DNA of 64,000 bases. Source: Phoenix dactylifera (Eukaryota; Streptophyta; Magnoliopsida; Arecales; Arecaceae). The notes beneath the pieces were generated by a model. The model was not told the DNA's origin. It ran no database searches and worked only from the letters and a program-made list of their open reading frames with translations. Location: the NCBI RefSeq assembly GCF_009389715.1, contig NC_052409.1:4515775-4579774 (forward strand). The letters run 5' to 3'. Shown here piece by piece: positions 13,101 to 24,620 of this stretch (within the stretch, counting starts at the first letter, position 1; each line of letters begins with the position of its first letter). The translations under genes and the position numbers were made by a program.

Positions 13101-16100
13101 TTGCTGATTTACAACACAAATACCCAGAAAATTCATATTAAAGAAGAAAACTCAGATCCAAGGTCGGCGGAACGCCGGAACCGTCCCAAACTGCCCAGCT
13201 CAGGACGTCCCGAGCCTTACCGGCCGCAGACTGGGACGGTTCCAGCGACGAAAATAAGACCGACGCCAGAAGGAGAGAAGACGAAGAAAAAAGAGAAAAA
13301 GAAAGAGAGCGGGGGAGGGAGGGTGAGGGAGAGGAAGGAAGAGAGAAGGTCGAGGCCGGCCAGTGGTGGCCGAGGAGCCGCCGCGCGGAGGAGGGGCTCA
13401 CTCCGGTCCCCTGTTTCGTTCAAAACAGGGACTGGAGGGGCTTCTTTTATTTTTGGAGTTTTTAAGTAAAAGTCGGCAAACCCATTACCAACTTCACTTA
13501 ATTTTTTTTAAAGCGGCTTCCCGACGGCTCTTCGGCCTCCGCCTCCCTTGTGCGGCAGCTCTCTAACTCTCCACTGGCCTCCCTCAGCCTTCCCCTTCTC
13601 TCTCTTTTTCATGTCTCTTCTACAGGCCCGACAAGACACGACATGAGCTCAAACCGACTTGTGCCGTCGAACAACCGGTACAGTGCCTGATACCGATTCC
13701 GCCGACCCTGCTCAAATTAGAAGCTCGGATTGGGTTTTGCCCAAGATTGACTCAAAGAACATTATCAATGCGAGCCAAAGCCCGATAAAAAGGTAGAGGG
13801 CTGATGTTAGATTGACAAGCAGTTTTCCGTGTCAAACTATGAAATAACTTACTCAACATAACTGGGACAATGCTTGATAATTATTCTTATGGTTGCATGA
13901 AGGTCACCTCGAAGACTTTCCATATTCTTGGGTATCAGCGTACCAAATTCCAGCATTGAGAGCATTAATACCAAGTGATGAAGAGAGCAATGAGAAGCTC
14001 TAAGGTCACAAAAACAACTATGAAAACTAGGGTTGCTACAGGATCACGTTGGGTCTAAGTATCCCACAACCTGGTTAGACCGATTGGGCATTTGGGATCA
14101 AACCTTTACCAAAACTCTACCCACCCACGAATCAGGTCAGGCTGGAGTCCGGTTAGGTAAGACCCAATAGGTCTACATGTCAGTTCTGGGCATGTTAGGA
14201 CCCCTACCCTAGCCAATGCTCACAGTACAGTCTAGGTCCAACTTCCAAGTGAGTACCATAATTCATATCCTCAAAATAATTCACTAATGACATTGTTTTC
14301 AAGTGTGATTAGTAATTTTATAAGAAACAATTAAGGATGTTAGAGTAAAACCATAACCATGACCATCTAGCCTTTATCCCAATTATTTGTGACAGCTTTA
14401 TGGATCCTCATTTGCCAAGTAAAAGAGCAAAACAATACATTATATACCACATAAGCTATTCAGCATGGGTCCTATTAGGTCAGGTTCTGGTAAATTAGTG
14501 ACATAACCTAATGTATTATATGGTTAGGACAGAACATGATTGGCTACAATTTTGCAAGACATATATTCGATTCTTAGACCATAGAAGTTTTATAGGTCTA
14601 TCTTTGCAGTTTGGACACATGCCTAACCAATAGGTCCATGAGTCTTGACTAGGTTTAGGTTTGTAACTCTTAAGGGATTGTTTGGGTAATCCAATAGGAT
14701 TGGGTTAGATTTCCTGCTAGATTCGTGGATTGGACAGCCCACTTAAGCATGGTCCATATCAATCCAACACCCTCCTAGCTTTAATTTTGTGGGACGAAAA
14801 AAGGACCTCTATGGGTCATCTTTTTGTTCCTACAGACCAATAAGCTGACACGCTGAAACAGGATGTGACTTGGACAGGCCCTTAGAAGTCTGCAGGCTAG
14901 GCGAGCCAATAGGCCCAATTCCTACAAGAAAAACAAAATAGGCACTTGGTGATAACCTTATGAAAACCTAGAAATAACCATGGGCCTATATGCAAAAGAA
15001 ATTTTCAGCAAGCTTGAAAGGTCTTGGCTAGAAGAGAAAGGTAAATAACAACTTCATCTTCCACGAATGATTTGAAGGAAGAAAACCAATTTCAAAGTCA
15101 CCTGAAGGGTTGAAGGAGAAACAACTTCTGGCAAAGAACATTGTATAATGCATGTACAAAGCCATCTAATGAATTGAATGTGGTAAAAAGCCAGTGTTTT
15201 CAAGAGGATGTAGTTCTATTTACAACTTCTCAATATGTGTCTAATCCAAATTACAAGTAGAGGAGTCTGATTCACAATTAAAAAATGTTAGCAGCATATA
15301 TTTTCAAAAAGTAACTCCCAGTAGTGACTATTTGCATGTCAATCACATAAGTCTCAAGGAATATTATTTAAAAGAACTTTGGAAATTAATTTCAAGCTAT
15401 TCCATGAATTCTCTGAAAGCAAATTCAGAGTTGCAAGCAGGCACGGAACACAAGCATCATATAAACTGATATTTTGAATGCTGATATTTCAACATTTTAT
15501 GTAAGGGCAAGATTACAAGTATAGTTATGATGCAATGAACTAAAGCTAAGTACAAAGAATTATTCTACCTTGAGATTGAAATCCAACTGCCTCATTTTCT
15601 GGTTATATTTCTGAAAATCAGAAGCCAGAGTTTCATGTGTAGCTCTCTCAAGGGCAGTTATTGCTGGGACAGCATCATCCGGCCAGCAAATTCTTCCAGA
15701 AGACTGTAGACACAATATTTGATAGCTATGAAAGTTCCAAAACTCAAAAAAAAAAAAAAAGGTATAAAGCAATGAAAGGAGATTTCATTTTGTAAAAACA
15801 TTTGACTGTATCTTGTAAATATTTCAAAATTTGAAAGCAATTCATAATATCTATGTTAAAAAAAATAAAAACCAAACCATAACCAACTGCCGTAACTGAA
15901 ACAGATAACAAAGATTATTGCCTATACAAGCATTGAAATACCCAATTCCCAAAACAAATCACATAAGCAAAACATAGAACATAAAATACCTGCTATTATG
16001 AGATTCCTCAACATAAACTGTAAGCTAAAAGTTAACAAAAGAAAATGATTAAGAGTAGGTAACAATGCTAATTGCAGCATTGGCCCAACAAGATTTTGGA

Positions 16101-16907
16101 GATGATCACTTAGCATATATTGGATTTTCTTTAAATAAAAACCAACATACTTGCATACAGGAAAGCTAATTTTTCCACCAGAAAGATAATCCATGTGACC
16201 ATAAGATATGTTTCTACTAAGAAAATATAATAAAAATACAGTATGTTTAGCAGGATAGGAACATATGCACCACTTACATTGGAACCCACGGCAGCATCTT
16301 CAGTGTTGCTACCAGTTGTGTTATGATTTGAAACACCATTTCCTGTTCTTTCATCCTCAGCTGATGCATCTACTTTTGAACATGCTGCTTTAATTCCTTG
16401 TAGAAGTTTATCCAACCACTTATCACGATATGAATCACCAGTCAATGCTTTGAATTTTGCTAGGATTGCTCTATACTGTGTACAGCTTCCAGGTGTATCT
16501 GATCTTGTCGGATAGTCAGATCTCGGAGGTGCATCATCAGTTCTTGAGACATCAATGGGGTGCATGCGCTTTTTACCAAGGTTCCTTTTACTCATTGAAT
16601 GATCAGCATCATCAGCAGGAGCATCTTCAGGCTCAATATCTGGAAGATCTCCTAAACGCTTGACTGTTTTCTGAACCAGGAGATCAATCGCATGCTGTTT
16701 ACTGTCTTCATAATCTTTGTCAGTTAATTTCCAGAGCTTTCTCTCAACAGTATCATAAACCTTTTGCACAATAAAACCTGGATGCTCCGATCGAAGTGGT
16801 AACTTCTTGTTTAAAGGCACGAAGTGGACAATACACTTGTGCATCACAGATTCAGCTGGAACATCATCAAGATGAAAACTGTAGAAGAGCTCCCTGGTAT
16901 CCCTTGC
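7135..16907 (-). CDS. BAH + TFIIS-central-domain + zinc-ribbon protein (AIPP3/BDT1-like), partial and frame-broken
   Basis: Minus-strand exons with GT/AG sites and matching phase: 16278-16907 (cut by the gap), 15569-15703, 12519-12602, 10789-10848, 10433-10522 and 7135-7425. The first gives the C-terminal half of a BAH domain (FYSFHLDDVPAESVMHKC, HPGFIVQKVYDT) and an acidic linker. 15569-15703 plus 12519-12602 encode a TFIIS central domain (MRQLDFNLK joined to NNVMLARRLLNNELDP, then MSPKEL). 10433-10522 gives CSRC, and the last exon LEC plus a nearby Cys, forming a C-x2-C-x23-C-x2-C-like ribbon. Proteins of this architecture in Arabidopsis read H3K27me3 and repress transcription in the nucleus; which paralogue this is I cannot say. 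The last exon carries about three single-base insertions and one deletion relative to the expected frame, giving a stop after 13 codons as written. Exons before 16907 are missing. Confidence 0.7.
9750..10136 (-). other. Unrecognised intronic open frame, 128 codons
   Basis: Open on the minus strand inside the intron after the 10433-10522 exon, starting at TTG rather than ATG. The translation is hydrophobic and helix-like (DIQLYLCDYVVEVG; APLLVASGVFSAHILAIAA), better composed than the chance frames nearby, but I do not recognise it. It may be an old gene fragment carried into the intron. No splice pattern links it to the BAH gene. Confidence 0.2.
11730..11925. repeat. GTACCG-rich dispersed repeat
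   Basis: Dense in CGGTACCG, CGGTATACCG and TACCGAG-like palindromic words, unlike the surrounding AT-rich intron. A second element with the same vocabulary lies at 50530-50740. It gives small open frames on both strands that are artefacts of the repeat. Confidence 0.5.
12819..12838. repeat. (GT)n(GC)n microsatellite
   Basis: Short alternating purine-pyrimidine tract (TGTGTGCGCGCG type) in an intron of the BAH gene; a sequence type that can adopt Z-DNA. Confidence 0.7.
13140..13620. repeat. GC-rich intronic repeat with 12-bp inverted repeat
   Basis: A GC-rich island within an AT-rich intron. GGAACCGTCCCA at 13177-13188 is mirrored exactly by TGGGACGGTTCC at 13232-13243, then follow a GA-rich purine tract (13275-13350) and a CT-rich tail. 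Looks like a dispersed repeat; the open frames on both strands are compositional. Confidence 0.4.
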
Positions 16908-17007
16908 NNNNNNNNNNNNNNNNNNNNNNNNNNNNNNNNNNNNNNNNNNNNNNNNNNNNNNNNNNNNNNNNNNNNNNNNNNNNNNNNNNNNNNNNNNNNN
17001 NNNNNNN
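16908..17007. other. Assembly gap (100 N)
   Basis: Exactly 100 undetermined bases, the usual placeholder for a gap of unknown size. It interrupts the BAH exon on its left. On its right, the intron after the second exon of the 18.7-kb gene runs into it. Confidence 0.99.
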
Positions 17008-17206
17008 TATATTATGATGATAATAATAATAATTGTTATGCTATTAAATTATTATAATAACATTATAATGGTAATTATCATAGTAGCATACTTTTCTATT
17101 ATACCATAATTATGATCATCAGAAACTCCTTTCAAACGTAAAGGCCATAACAGTTGCAAAATGACTTCTGAAATTAAGTATTTATTAAATGTTGAAAAAA
17201 GTGTAC

Positions 17207-18668
17207 CTGTACTCAGCATGAACAGACATCAACCGAGGGCGACTCGACTGCTTTGAATTCTGACAAAATGCCAATTGAGATTGAAAACCACCTGATAGTC
17301 TCTGCTGGTTGGACAGAGGGCTGAATTTCTCAGAGCAAACTCCACCTAACAAAACAGGGAAATGCACAAGAAAGAAACAATTTAAGCAGATATTGAAAAT
17401 AACCAGAAAAACATGAAAGCTTGAGTTGACTATTAGCATATCGAATGCCATTATTACAGTCACAAAATTTCTTTTGAATCCGTATGGAGCTGTCCATCTC
17501 GATTTCCTAGTTTTTGTGCAACTTAAAAGTTCAAGGACATATCAAAGTCATTTATGACATAAGCAGAAATATTAAAACTTTATTAATATAGTTCTACTCT
17601 ACATATTCGCATATCAATTTTCTTTTTGATATCTTTCCTCTCACATCCTTGTTTCTCTGAATCTGCTAGAATGTTATTCCAAGCTCTCAACTAAAATTTC
17701 TATCATTTTGAGATAGCATAGAATGTTCTGTCTCATGCAGAAAATGCTAACATAAAACAACCTTACACATGATACGGAAAAGTGTAGAGATGATCATTTA
17801 GATTACAAATTGTTGGTTGAGGAAGTGATATTTTGGGCTTTCATTAGAAATCAAGAGAAAGGCCCTTTTGAATGAATCTGGACTGCCAACATGTTTTCCA
17901 AGGCCAAAACCATTTTCATAATCTTTCACCGATGATGACGCGATTGGATAACATAGATATAGCTCCGTAGTATGTGAATAATGGAAAATTTGCTTAGCAT
18001 CAGCTTCTTTTTTCTTGGACCACTTTCAAATTTACCTATATCTTGCACTTAAGTCATTCAGCAATTTTGTTTTTCTTTGGTGGGGGGCGGGGTTGAAGCA
18101 AATTCGGCACTTCAATTTAGGTCGTTTTTCTTACGAATTTCCACAACAATAAACAAATCCATATAAAAATTCAAGAACACCAAATTCCCAAGTTTCGGTG
18201 CTGAATAAGGTACAACATGAGCACCTTCTAATATAAACTACAATTTAAACTCAAAAGAAAAGGGAGAAAGCGAGCTGAAGGAATACAACTGTAGTGATTT
18301 AACAAACAGCGCAGCTGTCGAACGGAACTACCAAGCCTACGCCACGGTCCCAAAAACAATAACCTCCTTGCAAAAAAGATTACGCGACACAGATTCAATA
18401 CTAAAGACCCCAAGGACTGTGAGATTAACAAATAAGCAGTACTAAATCTTCTGAGACAAATACCGACACGAGTAGAATTAGAGATTTATCGATCTCTAGA
18501 TCAAGAAACAAAAGAACCCTGACCAGGAATAGAGGAGGAATCCGCACGGATTCGAGCACCGAAACCCTAGAAATCGACCTAGCAGCAATAGAAATCAAAC
18601 GGATTTTCAATCAAACGAAGGAGGAGAAGCTCACCGGTGATGAAAATAGTAGCGGAAGACGCCGCCAT
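17207..18668 (-). CDS. First two exons of a probable plastid-targeted protein (partial)
   Basis: ATG at 18668-18666. Exon 1 is 18635-18668 with donor GTGAGC; exon 2 is 17207-17345 with a TTAG acceptor and GTACAC donor. Phase is consistent: 34 + 139 nt gives 57 codons plus two bases. The peptide starts MAASSATIFITGGVCSEK and stays Ser/Gln/Arg-rich with almost no acid, ending RPRLMSVHAEYR, which resembles a chloroplast transit peptide and cleavage region. Remaining exons would fall in the gap. It could instead be the 5' end of the BAH gene, but a transit peptide on a chromatin protein is unlikely. The mature protein is unknown. A MULE lies 99 bp upstream of the ATG, with a CT-rich leader between. 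Confidence 0.55.
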
Positions 18669-18758
18669 GGCGATCGAAGTACGAGACACGTCACAGAGAA
18701 CGAGAGATGGGATCCCTTCTCTCTCTATTTATCTTCTCTCTCTCTCTCTCGTTTCGGC

Positions 18759-18767
18759 TTCTTAGGA
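18759..18767. repeat. 9-bp target site duplication, left copy
   Basis: TTCTTAGGA directly before the left end of the element at 18768; identical to the copy at 21787-21795. Nine bases is the classic Mutator duplication length. Confidence 0.93.
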
Positions 18768-18816
18768 GGGTGGTTCTATATACACCCCCCCTATTGCTCA
18801 GGACACCCCCCAAAAA
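18768..18816 (+). repeat. Left terminal inverted repeat of the MULE
   Basis: Matches the reverse complement of 21738-21786, differing only at the fourth base and at one base of the TTGCTCAGG / TTGCTAAGG word. Rich in C-runs. Confidence 0.9.
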
Positions 18817-18973
18817 TTAAAAAAAAATTAAATACTCTCTACACCCCCCATTTGTTAAGGACACCCCTAAAAAATTAAAAATTCCTAAATTACCCCCCAC
18901 CCTCCCCACCCCCTCACCTAAATTGCTCTCTACACCCCCCAAACCCCCCCACCCCGCTCTTCCCCTCCCCTAA

Positions 18974-19454
18974 GGGCTCGTTTGGTTCGCGGGAAGTATT
19001 TTCTCTCCTAGGAATATGATTCCCAGGAATCATATTCCTAGGAAGAGGATACCTAGGAAAGTATTTTTGGCATGTTTGGTTAACCACGGGAAAGTGACAA
19101 ATTTCCAAAGTGCTTATGTTTGGTTGACCATCCACTTTCCTAGGAAAGTTATGTATAATTTCTATTATGCCCTTAATAAAAATTAGTTCTTTAATGCCTC
19201 TTTAATGCTTCTTTAATGTTGAAGGGTCTTTTTGGGAAAAAATAAAAAAGGAGTGATTCCCACCTCATGGGAAAGTAACTTTTCCATGTTTCTCATGGGA
19301 AAGACTTTCCCATGAAATGTGGGAATCATATTCCCATGGGAATACAACTTTTCCATCTCTCTCTTTTGAAAACTCCAACCAAACAAGAGGCATTTCATTA
19401 CTTTCCCGTTGACCACACTTTCCCCCCTCCTTTTCCTGCGAACCAAACGAGCCC
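18974..19454. mobile_element. Tourist/Harbinger-like MITE nested in the MULE
   Basis: A 481-bp element with 17-bp perfect terminal inverted repeats GGGCTCGTTTGGTTCGC, flanked on both sides by TAA (18971-18973 and 19455-19457), the PIF/Harbinger target duplication. The interior is made of imperfect palindromes of the TTCCCATGGGAA type, so the whole element can fold. It has no coding capacity. It inserted immediately 5' of the PMD exon and is therefore younger than the MULE sequence around it. Confidence 0.85.
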
Positions 19455-19486
19455 TAAATTCCTTAGTGGTTCTACGTGAGTCATTG

Positions 19487-20136
19487 GACCTTTTGAGCAT
19501 CGATGAGGTACGTATCATATTACCATTTGCTTGTGTTTGTCAGTACTTTTAATATGCGATATAGTATAAAACTGAAATGGACCTTTTGTTTTGCAGGTTA
19601 TTTGGGATCCCCATCATCGGCTTCGGGGAGATCGCCCATATGTTGATATCGCATTTTTTAGTGGCTCCATCAAGTGCCTTGATATCGTAGAACCCTATCA
19701 TCCAGAAAGGGTTCTTAGACAGTTTGGTCGTATTCAGACCATCCCTCGAGCGCCACTAGCCCCTACGCGAGCCAACAGAGGTTCCACAGCAGGCTCGTAC
19801 CGGATACATGACTCCTATATGGATCAGCTTTGGGAGCGGTGGGAGGACCACGTGCTGAGCCAGGCGAGCAGGAGCCACCCAGTTACCCGGCCATCAGACA
19901 GCGTACCGGGATACATGGAGTGGTATCTCCGTATCACGCACGTTGCAGTTCAGCCTCCTCATCTGTGCTCGAGTACTCATTCTGGAGCTAGGGGAGGTCA
20001 TGATGATGCTGACATGCACCGGCGGCGTATTGCAGATGCACTCGGTATCAGTACCGACATTGTACGGATGGGTCCCTCAGAGGCTACGTCACTAGGTGCC
20101 GGGCACCTATTTCATGCTATTTGTCAGATGCATCAG
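19487..20136 (+). pseudogene. Plant mobile domain (PMD) fragment, MAIN-like, transposon-borne
   Basis: Two exon pieces, 19487-19507 and 19597 to about 20136, with GTACGT donor and TTTTGCAG acceptor, read together as DLLSIDE-VIWDPHHR. The C-terminal PMD wording follows: YHPERVLRQFGRIQTIP, then a Ser/Pro/Arg-rich tail and a WYLRITH motif. PMD proteins are linked to MAIN/MAIL-type genes and are carried by some plant MULEs. The 5' part is missing, cut at the MITE, and the 3' end is fused at about 20137 to the antisense end of the transposase, so no functional product is expected. Confidence 0.75.
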
Positions 20137-21105
20137 TTACTTCCAACTCATAATAAATTTATCCCATTTCTCCTTCAATTCGAAAAATTTTTTGCACTTG
20201 GCCAAAACATTCCTACTAATATGCCATCTACATAATAAATGTCTAGCAGTAGGAAATACTCTATGAATTGCATTCATCAAAGCCAAGTCTCTATCTGTAA
20301 CAATCAACTCAGGCAAAACATCATCAGCTATGACACTGCGCAATCTCTCTAATGCCCAAGTATAGCTTTCTTCCCGCTCAGAATTTAAGTATACAAAAGC
20401 AATTGAAAATGTCATGTCAGTAGATGTCAACCCCACAATCTCTAAGAGCGGAAGACGATACCTATTCGTCTTGTACGTGCAATCCATTATCAACACACGG
20501 GGAAATGCACGGAACAAATCAATGCTGCCAGGGTGTGCCCAAAATAAGTCATGCACAACATCCGTATTAGTACAATTCCTATGCCACTCAATATATTTAG
20601 CCTCTGATAATTTACCTAATAGATGTTGCATTTCAGACCTCCCGGCTTTCTCTACAACCTTAAACCGTTGACGTACATTGTAGATAGTCTTGATAGTCGT
20701 AACATTGAGGGCATCTCTTTCCTTCAATGTGGATAATATGTCCTTTGGACGAACCAAACTCTTTGACATATCCACTAACAATTCCGTCTCCTGCTCAGAT
20801 AATCTCCCTGCATATGAGTGCCCCTCCAGATTCTCTACAGCGGGATGATTGTGCACTCCACATACGACCAGTAATATCCAATCATCCGCAGTATCCAATT
20901 TCTTTCCTCTTAATGCAAAAGGGCATCCACACTTCTTTGTCCCACAGGCAGTCTTTATTCGCTTTTCTTTTTTGGTTCGGTACGTCCCACCCCTCTCACA
21001 ACCTAACGTAATTCTGGGTTTCTTAGAAATGGTACCTGCATCGGATGATTTGATTACAACAACAAAACCATTTCGCCTCCCAGCTTCACGACACCAATTA
21101 CACAA
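20137..21105 (-). pseudogene. MULE transposase, FAR1-like, C-terminally truncated
   Basis: 322 codons. Order: an N-terminal FAR1-type zinc-binding region (TLGCERGG, then TKKCGCPFA and CGVHNHP giving the C-C-H-H pattern, about residues 30-125), a linker with KDILSTLKERD, then the start of the MULE catalytic core with LIMDCTYKTN (first Asp) and IVTDRDLALMNAI (second Asp). It stops soon after CRWHISRN and FIMSWK. The catalytic Glu and the C-terminal zinc knuckle of full-length relatives are absent. An upstream exon probably ends near 21120. It can bind DNA in principle but should not transpose. It lies antisense to the PMD fragment. Confidence 0.85.
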
Positions 21106-21737
21106 GTCCTCTCTACTCTTGAAGATCTATACATTAAACAATTTATGTAAGTACACAGTTGTAAAAATAGCTCGCTAAACTAATACAAAATTGCACAATA
21201 CATTATAATACCTCGTAAGTTGTAAATTCGCTTGTGTAATCCAGTACAAATTCTGATCCAATTATACTCGATTCGGTTGTAGCATAGCCCTACATATAAA
21301 ATAATTTATCACCAAGAATTAATGAATCAGAGGATCTGTTCGGCACAAAATTCAGCACGGCATGCGATTTGGCACCAGAAGCCTTCTGTTCGGCTGCACA
21401 GTGCCGAACAGAAGCCTTTTGTTCGGCGATCCAGTGCCGAACGGAGCACGAACCGTGAAAAAAAAAAATTTCGAAACAAGGTGGAACACGTACCTTTGCG
21501 GCCGATTCTTCGTCCCAAATCACTAGTTGCTTGTCCATGCTTCGAATGGGGCTTAAATCTCCTTCAAAGATCGCCTAAACGATGTAAATGGATCGAGGGG
21601 TTTAAGGGGGGTTTGAGGGGTGTTTTTTTTTTCTTTTCAAAACGAAACGGAGGAGGAGGAAGGGGGGGTGTACTGAGAAAATTTCAAGGGCAATATGGTA
21701 ATTACACTAAAGGTTAGTTTGGGTATTTTCTTTTTGG

Positions 21738-21786
21738 TTTTTGGGGGGTGTCCTTAGCAATAGGGGGGGTGTATATAGAACCCCCC
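21738..21786 (-). repeat. Right terminal inverted repeat of the MULE
   Basis: Reverse complement of the left terminus with two mismatches; ends GAACCCCCC directly before the right TTCTTAGGA duplication. Confidence 0.9.
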
Positions 21787-21795
21787 TTCTTAGGA
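21787..21795. repeat. 9-bp target site duplication, right copy
   Basis: TTCTTAGGA, identical to 18759-18767. Confidence 0.93.
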
Positions 21796-24620
21796 TGGAA
21801 GCGAGGAGTTGATGTATTTCTTCGTTCCACTTATACCCTCAATATTTGCACGAAATTGCCGAACGTTGTAATGTGTACTATGTCTTATCGAATTCGGACG
21901 GAGTTACACATGTAAGGGTGGGGTCCAGGACATTTATAGGGGTAAAATGGGAAGATAGTGATCATTTGTCTTCACGATGGAAGCCAAGTGATCGCCGGCT
22001 TCGTTTTGTCCGTCCATGGAGCATCGTACCATCTGTCAGCTCCCGCGTGGCTTTCGCTATCCGGGACCGTATCTTGCAGGTTCCCGCATATACTTATTAT
22101 GCGAGCAAATAACAAAAGTTTAGTATTATTATTTTTACGAGACCCAAACTTGGTACCAAGAACTCTTTTGCTCCGCTACTAGCATATCACGTGGCACTCG
22201 GTATTGGTCCACGTAGCCCAAAGCACCAATCTTCTTGGCAACGTGGAGCAGCGAAATGTGATGTGTACCCAAACAATTGAGAAAGGGTGCAATTGAAATG
22301 TTGGGCAGTGGAGAGCAAAATTACTGTTTTGGTCTCAAAAAAATCACCACTTGTCAGTTACATTAAATTGGGTGTATATAGCTGTTTGATTGGAGGAAGT
22401 CGGCTGTCGAACGATGATGGGAATAAAAATCAGTGACTCTTTGGTCCCAACTACTTTGGTTGGTTCCAAATGCGAAGGCAATTGGAGCACCATAAAAATG
22501 TTTTATTGTTTTACTGATCGATCATAAATAGGACATGGCCTATTAATATTCAAATTCTATTTCTATTCTAAATTCGGTTTTGGTCATAAACTATATACGT
22601 CGAAAGATATGGTCATTCTTATTTTCATTCTAATTTTAATTTTGGTTGCAAACCAAACGCTCCGTTAATTTTTTTTTCTAGAAAATTTTTTATATCCTTT
22701 GGTAACACTTTAAATATGCTAATAAAATGTGCTTTTATTTATTTGTTTGTTTTTAAATATGCTTTCAGACGCCGTTTATGTATGCATGATACCTTACTTG
22801 AGCACTCATAACACTGCTCTTTTTTTAATGAATATCCAAGAGAAAATACTTGTTCATGGAGAGCGGATGTTAAAGAATACGCTCCTGGTATGACTTTGCT
22901 AGGAAATGATTTTAGAGATCCAAATAGAATCAGTACTCAGAGGAGGAAGAGTTGACACAGAAGTAAAGTGAGGATTTAATGTGAAGTTAAGAAGAGAAAT
23001 TATTCTTATTATTATTATTATTATTTGTATGAAGTATAATGTTCAAAGTCAAAATTTTGTTGGCTGCACTACTTGTATTCTCATTATGTTCGCTTGCTTC
23101 TAAGGATGGCATCCATGATCCAGAGGCAAGTATATTTTGTTAGAGTTTTACAGGTTCTTTTGTTATCTCATTCAGCAAGATAATATTCTCTCAAAGCATT
23201 CATGCAATGGCTACAGCAAGTTCTGCATTTTTAATGCTTGTTTGGATAATTGGAATGAAATATCTATAACCAGAAAAATAATATCATTACAGTCTTGGCT
23301 AAACCTATATTTATAAATATCCAGGAGTATCTTAAGAGTGGGCCAGTCCCAATTCGATGAGTAGAGAAAAAAGAGTTTATGAGAAAAGACTTTTTCTCTC
23401 TTTATAGGTTTTGGGTTAGCCTACTCCTAAGCTGCTCCCAAATATTTATTAGGCCTAGCTCACCCTATAAGTATATGATTTTGTTAGTTGTATTGGTCCA
23501 ACTTATAAATTTTAGAGAATTTTCTGTCCAATCATCCAAACAGACTCTTCAACTGTTGTCTTTCATAGAAATTAATTTAGTTGATCATGCGAAGCAAACT
23601 AAACTTGGCAAAACCACTAAATTATGATTTCATCATTTTTTAAAATAAAAAATACTATAATTCATAGGATATCAAACAAACGATATGTGATTGTGATTCA
23701 TTAGTTCGCATTGATCAAGAAAAAAAAAGATTCCCTATCTTCTCGAAGAAGTACAGCCTTTCCACCATTTCTCTCTAGCAAGTTAAATCAGTTGTATGTA
23801 TAGCAGTTACTAGTGAATAAGCCAATGATTGTCCACACGCCATGAAGTACAAGCTTCCCCCTCTCCATGCGTGTTTCATTAACTTACATTAGCGCTTAGA
23901 ATTAATGCATGGTATTCAACTTTCATCTACACTAACATGTAAACCCAATATCCCTAGAGATGCAAGTTTCCCTGCCAAGAGTTCGGATCCAAAATTGATT
24001 ACTATAATCCAAGAGCTCTTTTCATCGTCATTTTTCATTGTCCATACTTTCTTTCTTTTTCCATGAACTAAACGAGTCTCTATATTCAGTGAAAGACTCT
24101 TCCTCAAGAGTTTTGTTTTTCCTTTTCTTTATAAGTATCCCATTGCAGTTGAATGTAATGATATTTGTCGAGGGAAAGTTTAATATATTACTGGTTGTTT
24201 GTCTATGAAAGTTTATATTGAACCCGTGAAAATCATCTGATATAATGTCAGAGTATACAAGAGCTAAAAAAATTAGCAGTCTTCTTGTGATGCCTTGAGC
24301 TTAGGCCCAGGCAGTATCAAGGCCCGCCTATGAAGTGGTGCCTTATCTGTTCGTGAAACAGGAGGGGGTGGGGTTGGCGGCACACGCCCTTCTGTTCGAA
24401 AAGCAGAGGAGACGTGCCCTGTTGAAAACAGAGCATGCACCGCTCTCTCCCTCTTTCTCTCGTTCTCTCATCGACCGAGCCGCGCTGCTTTCCTCTGTCT
24501 CCCACGCCTTCTCCTCCTCTCGCGTGCCAAGTCATCTCTTTCTCTCTCTCTCCTTCGGTCGGTTATACCCCTTAGGAGTCTAGTCCATCCTAATTTTCTT
24601 ATTGTAGTTCTTGCTTTATA
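21796..24620. other. Spacer: displaced upstream region and AT-rich sequence
   Basis: The first few hundred bases (to about 22400) presumably were the original upstream sequence of the gene starting at 18668, before the MULE insertion. A GC-richer stretch at 24300-24560 gives short frames on both strands with no recognisable protein. No genes are supported. Confidence 0.4.

Larger units (their letters stand above)
18768..21786. mobile_element. Mutator-like element (MULE) with PMD and FAR1-like transposase remnants
   Basis: A 3019-bp insertion. The termini (18768-18816 and 21738-21786) are inverted repeats of about 49 bp with two mismatches, built around TTCTATATACACC and ACACCCCCC. A perfect 9-bp direct duplication flanks the element. 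A degenerate second copy of the terminal motif lies just inside the left end (about 18839-18880). The interior holds a transposase fragment (minus strand), a PMD fragment (plus strand) and a nested MITE. Transposase and PMD meet tail to tail at about 20137 with no sequence between, so this is an internally deleted, presumably non-autonomous copy. It inserted 99 bp upstream of the start codon at 18668, which should separate that gene from its original upstream promoter sequence, now right of 21795. Confidence 0.93.

Noticed and set aside
13138-13469. GC-rich overlapping frames on both strands in the BAH gene intron
   Set aside because: Purine-rich repeat composition, no motif, no splice link.
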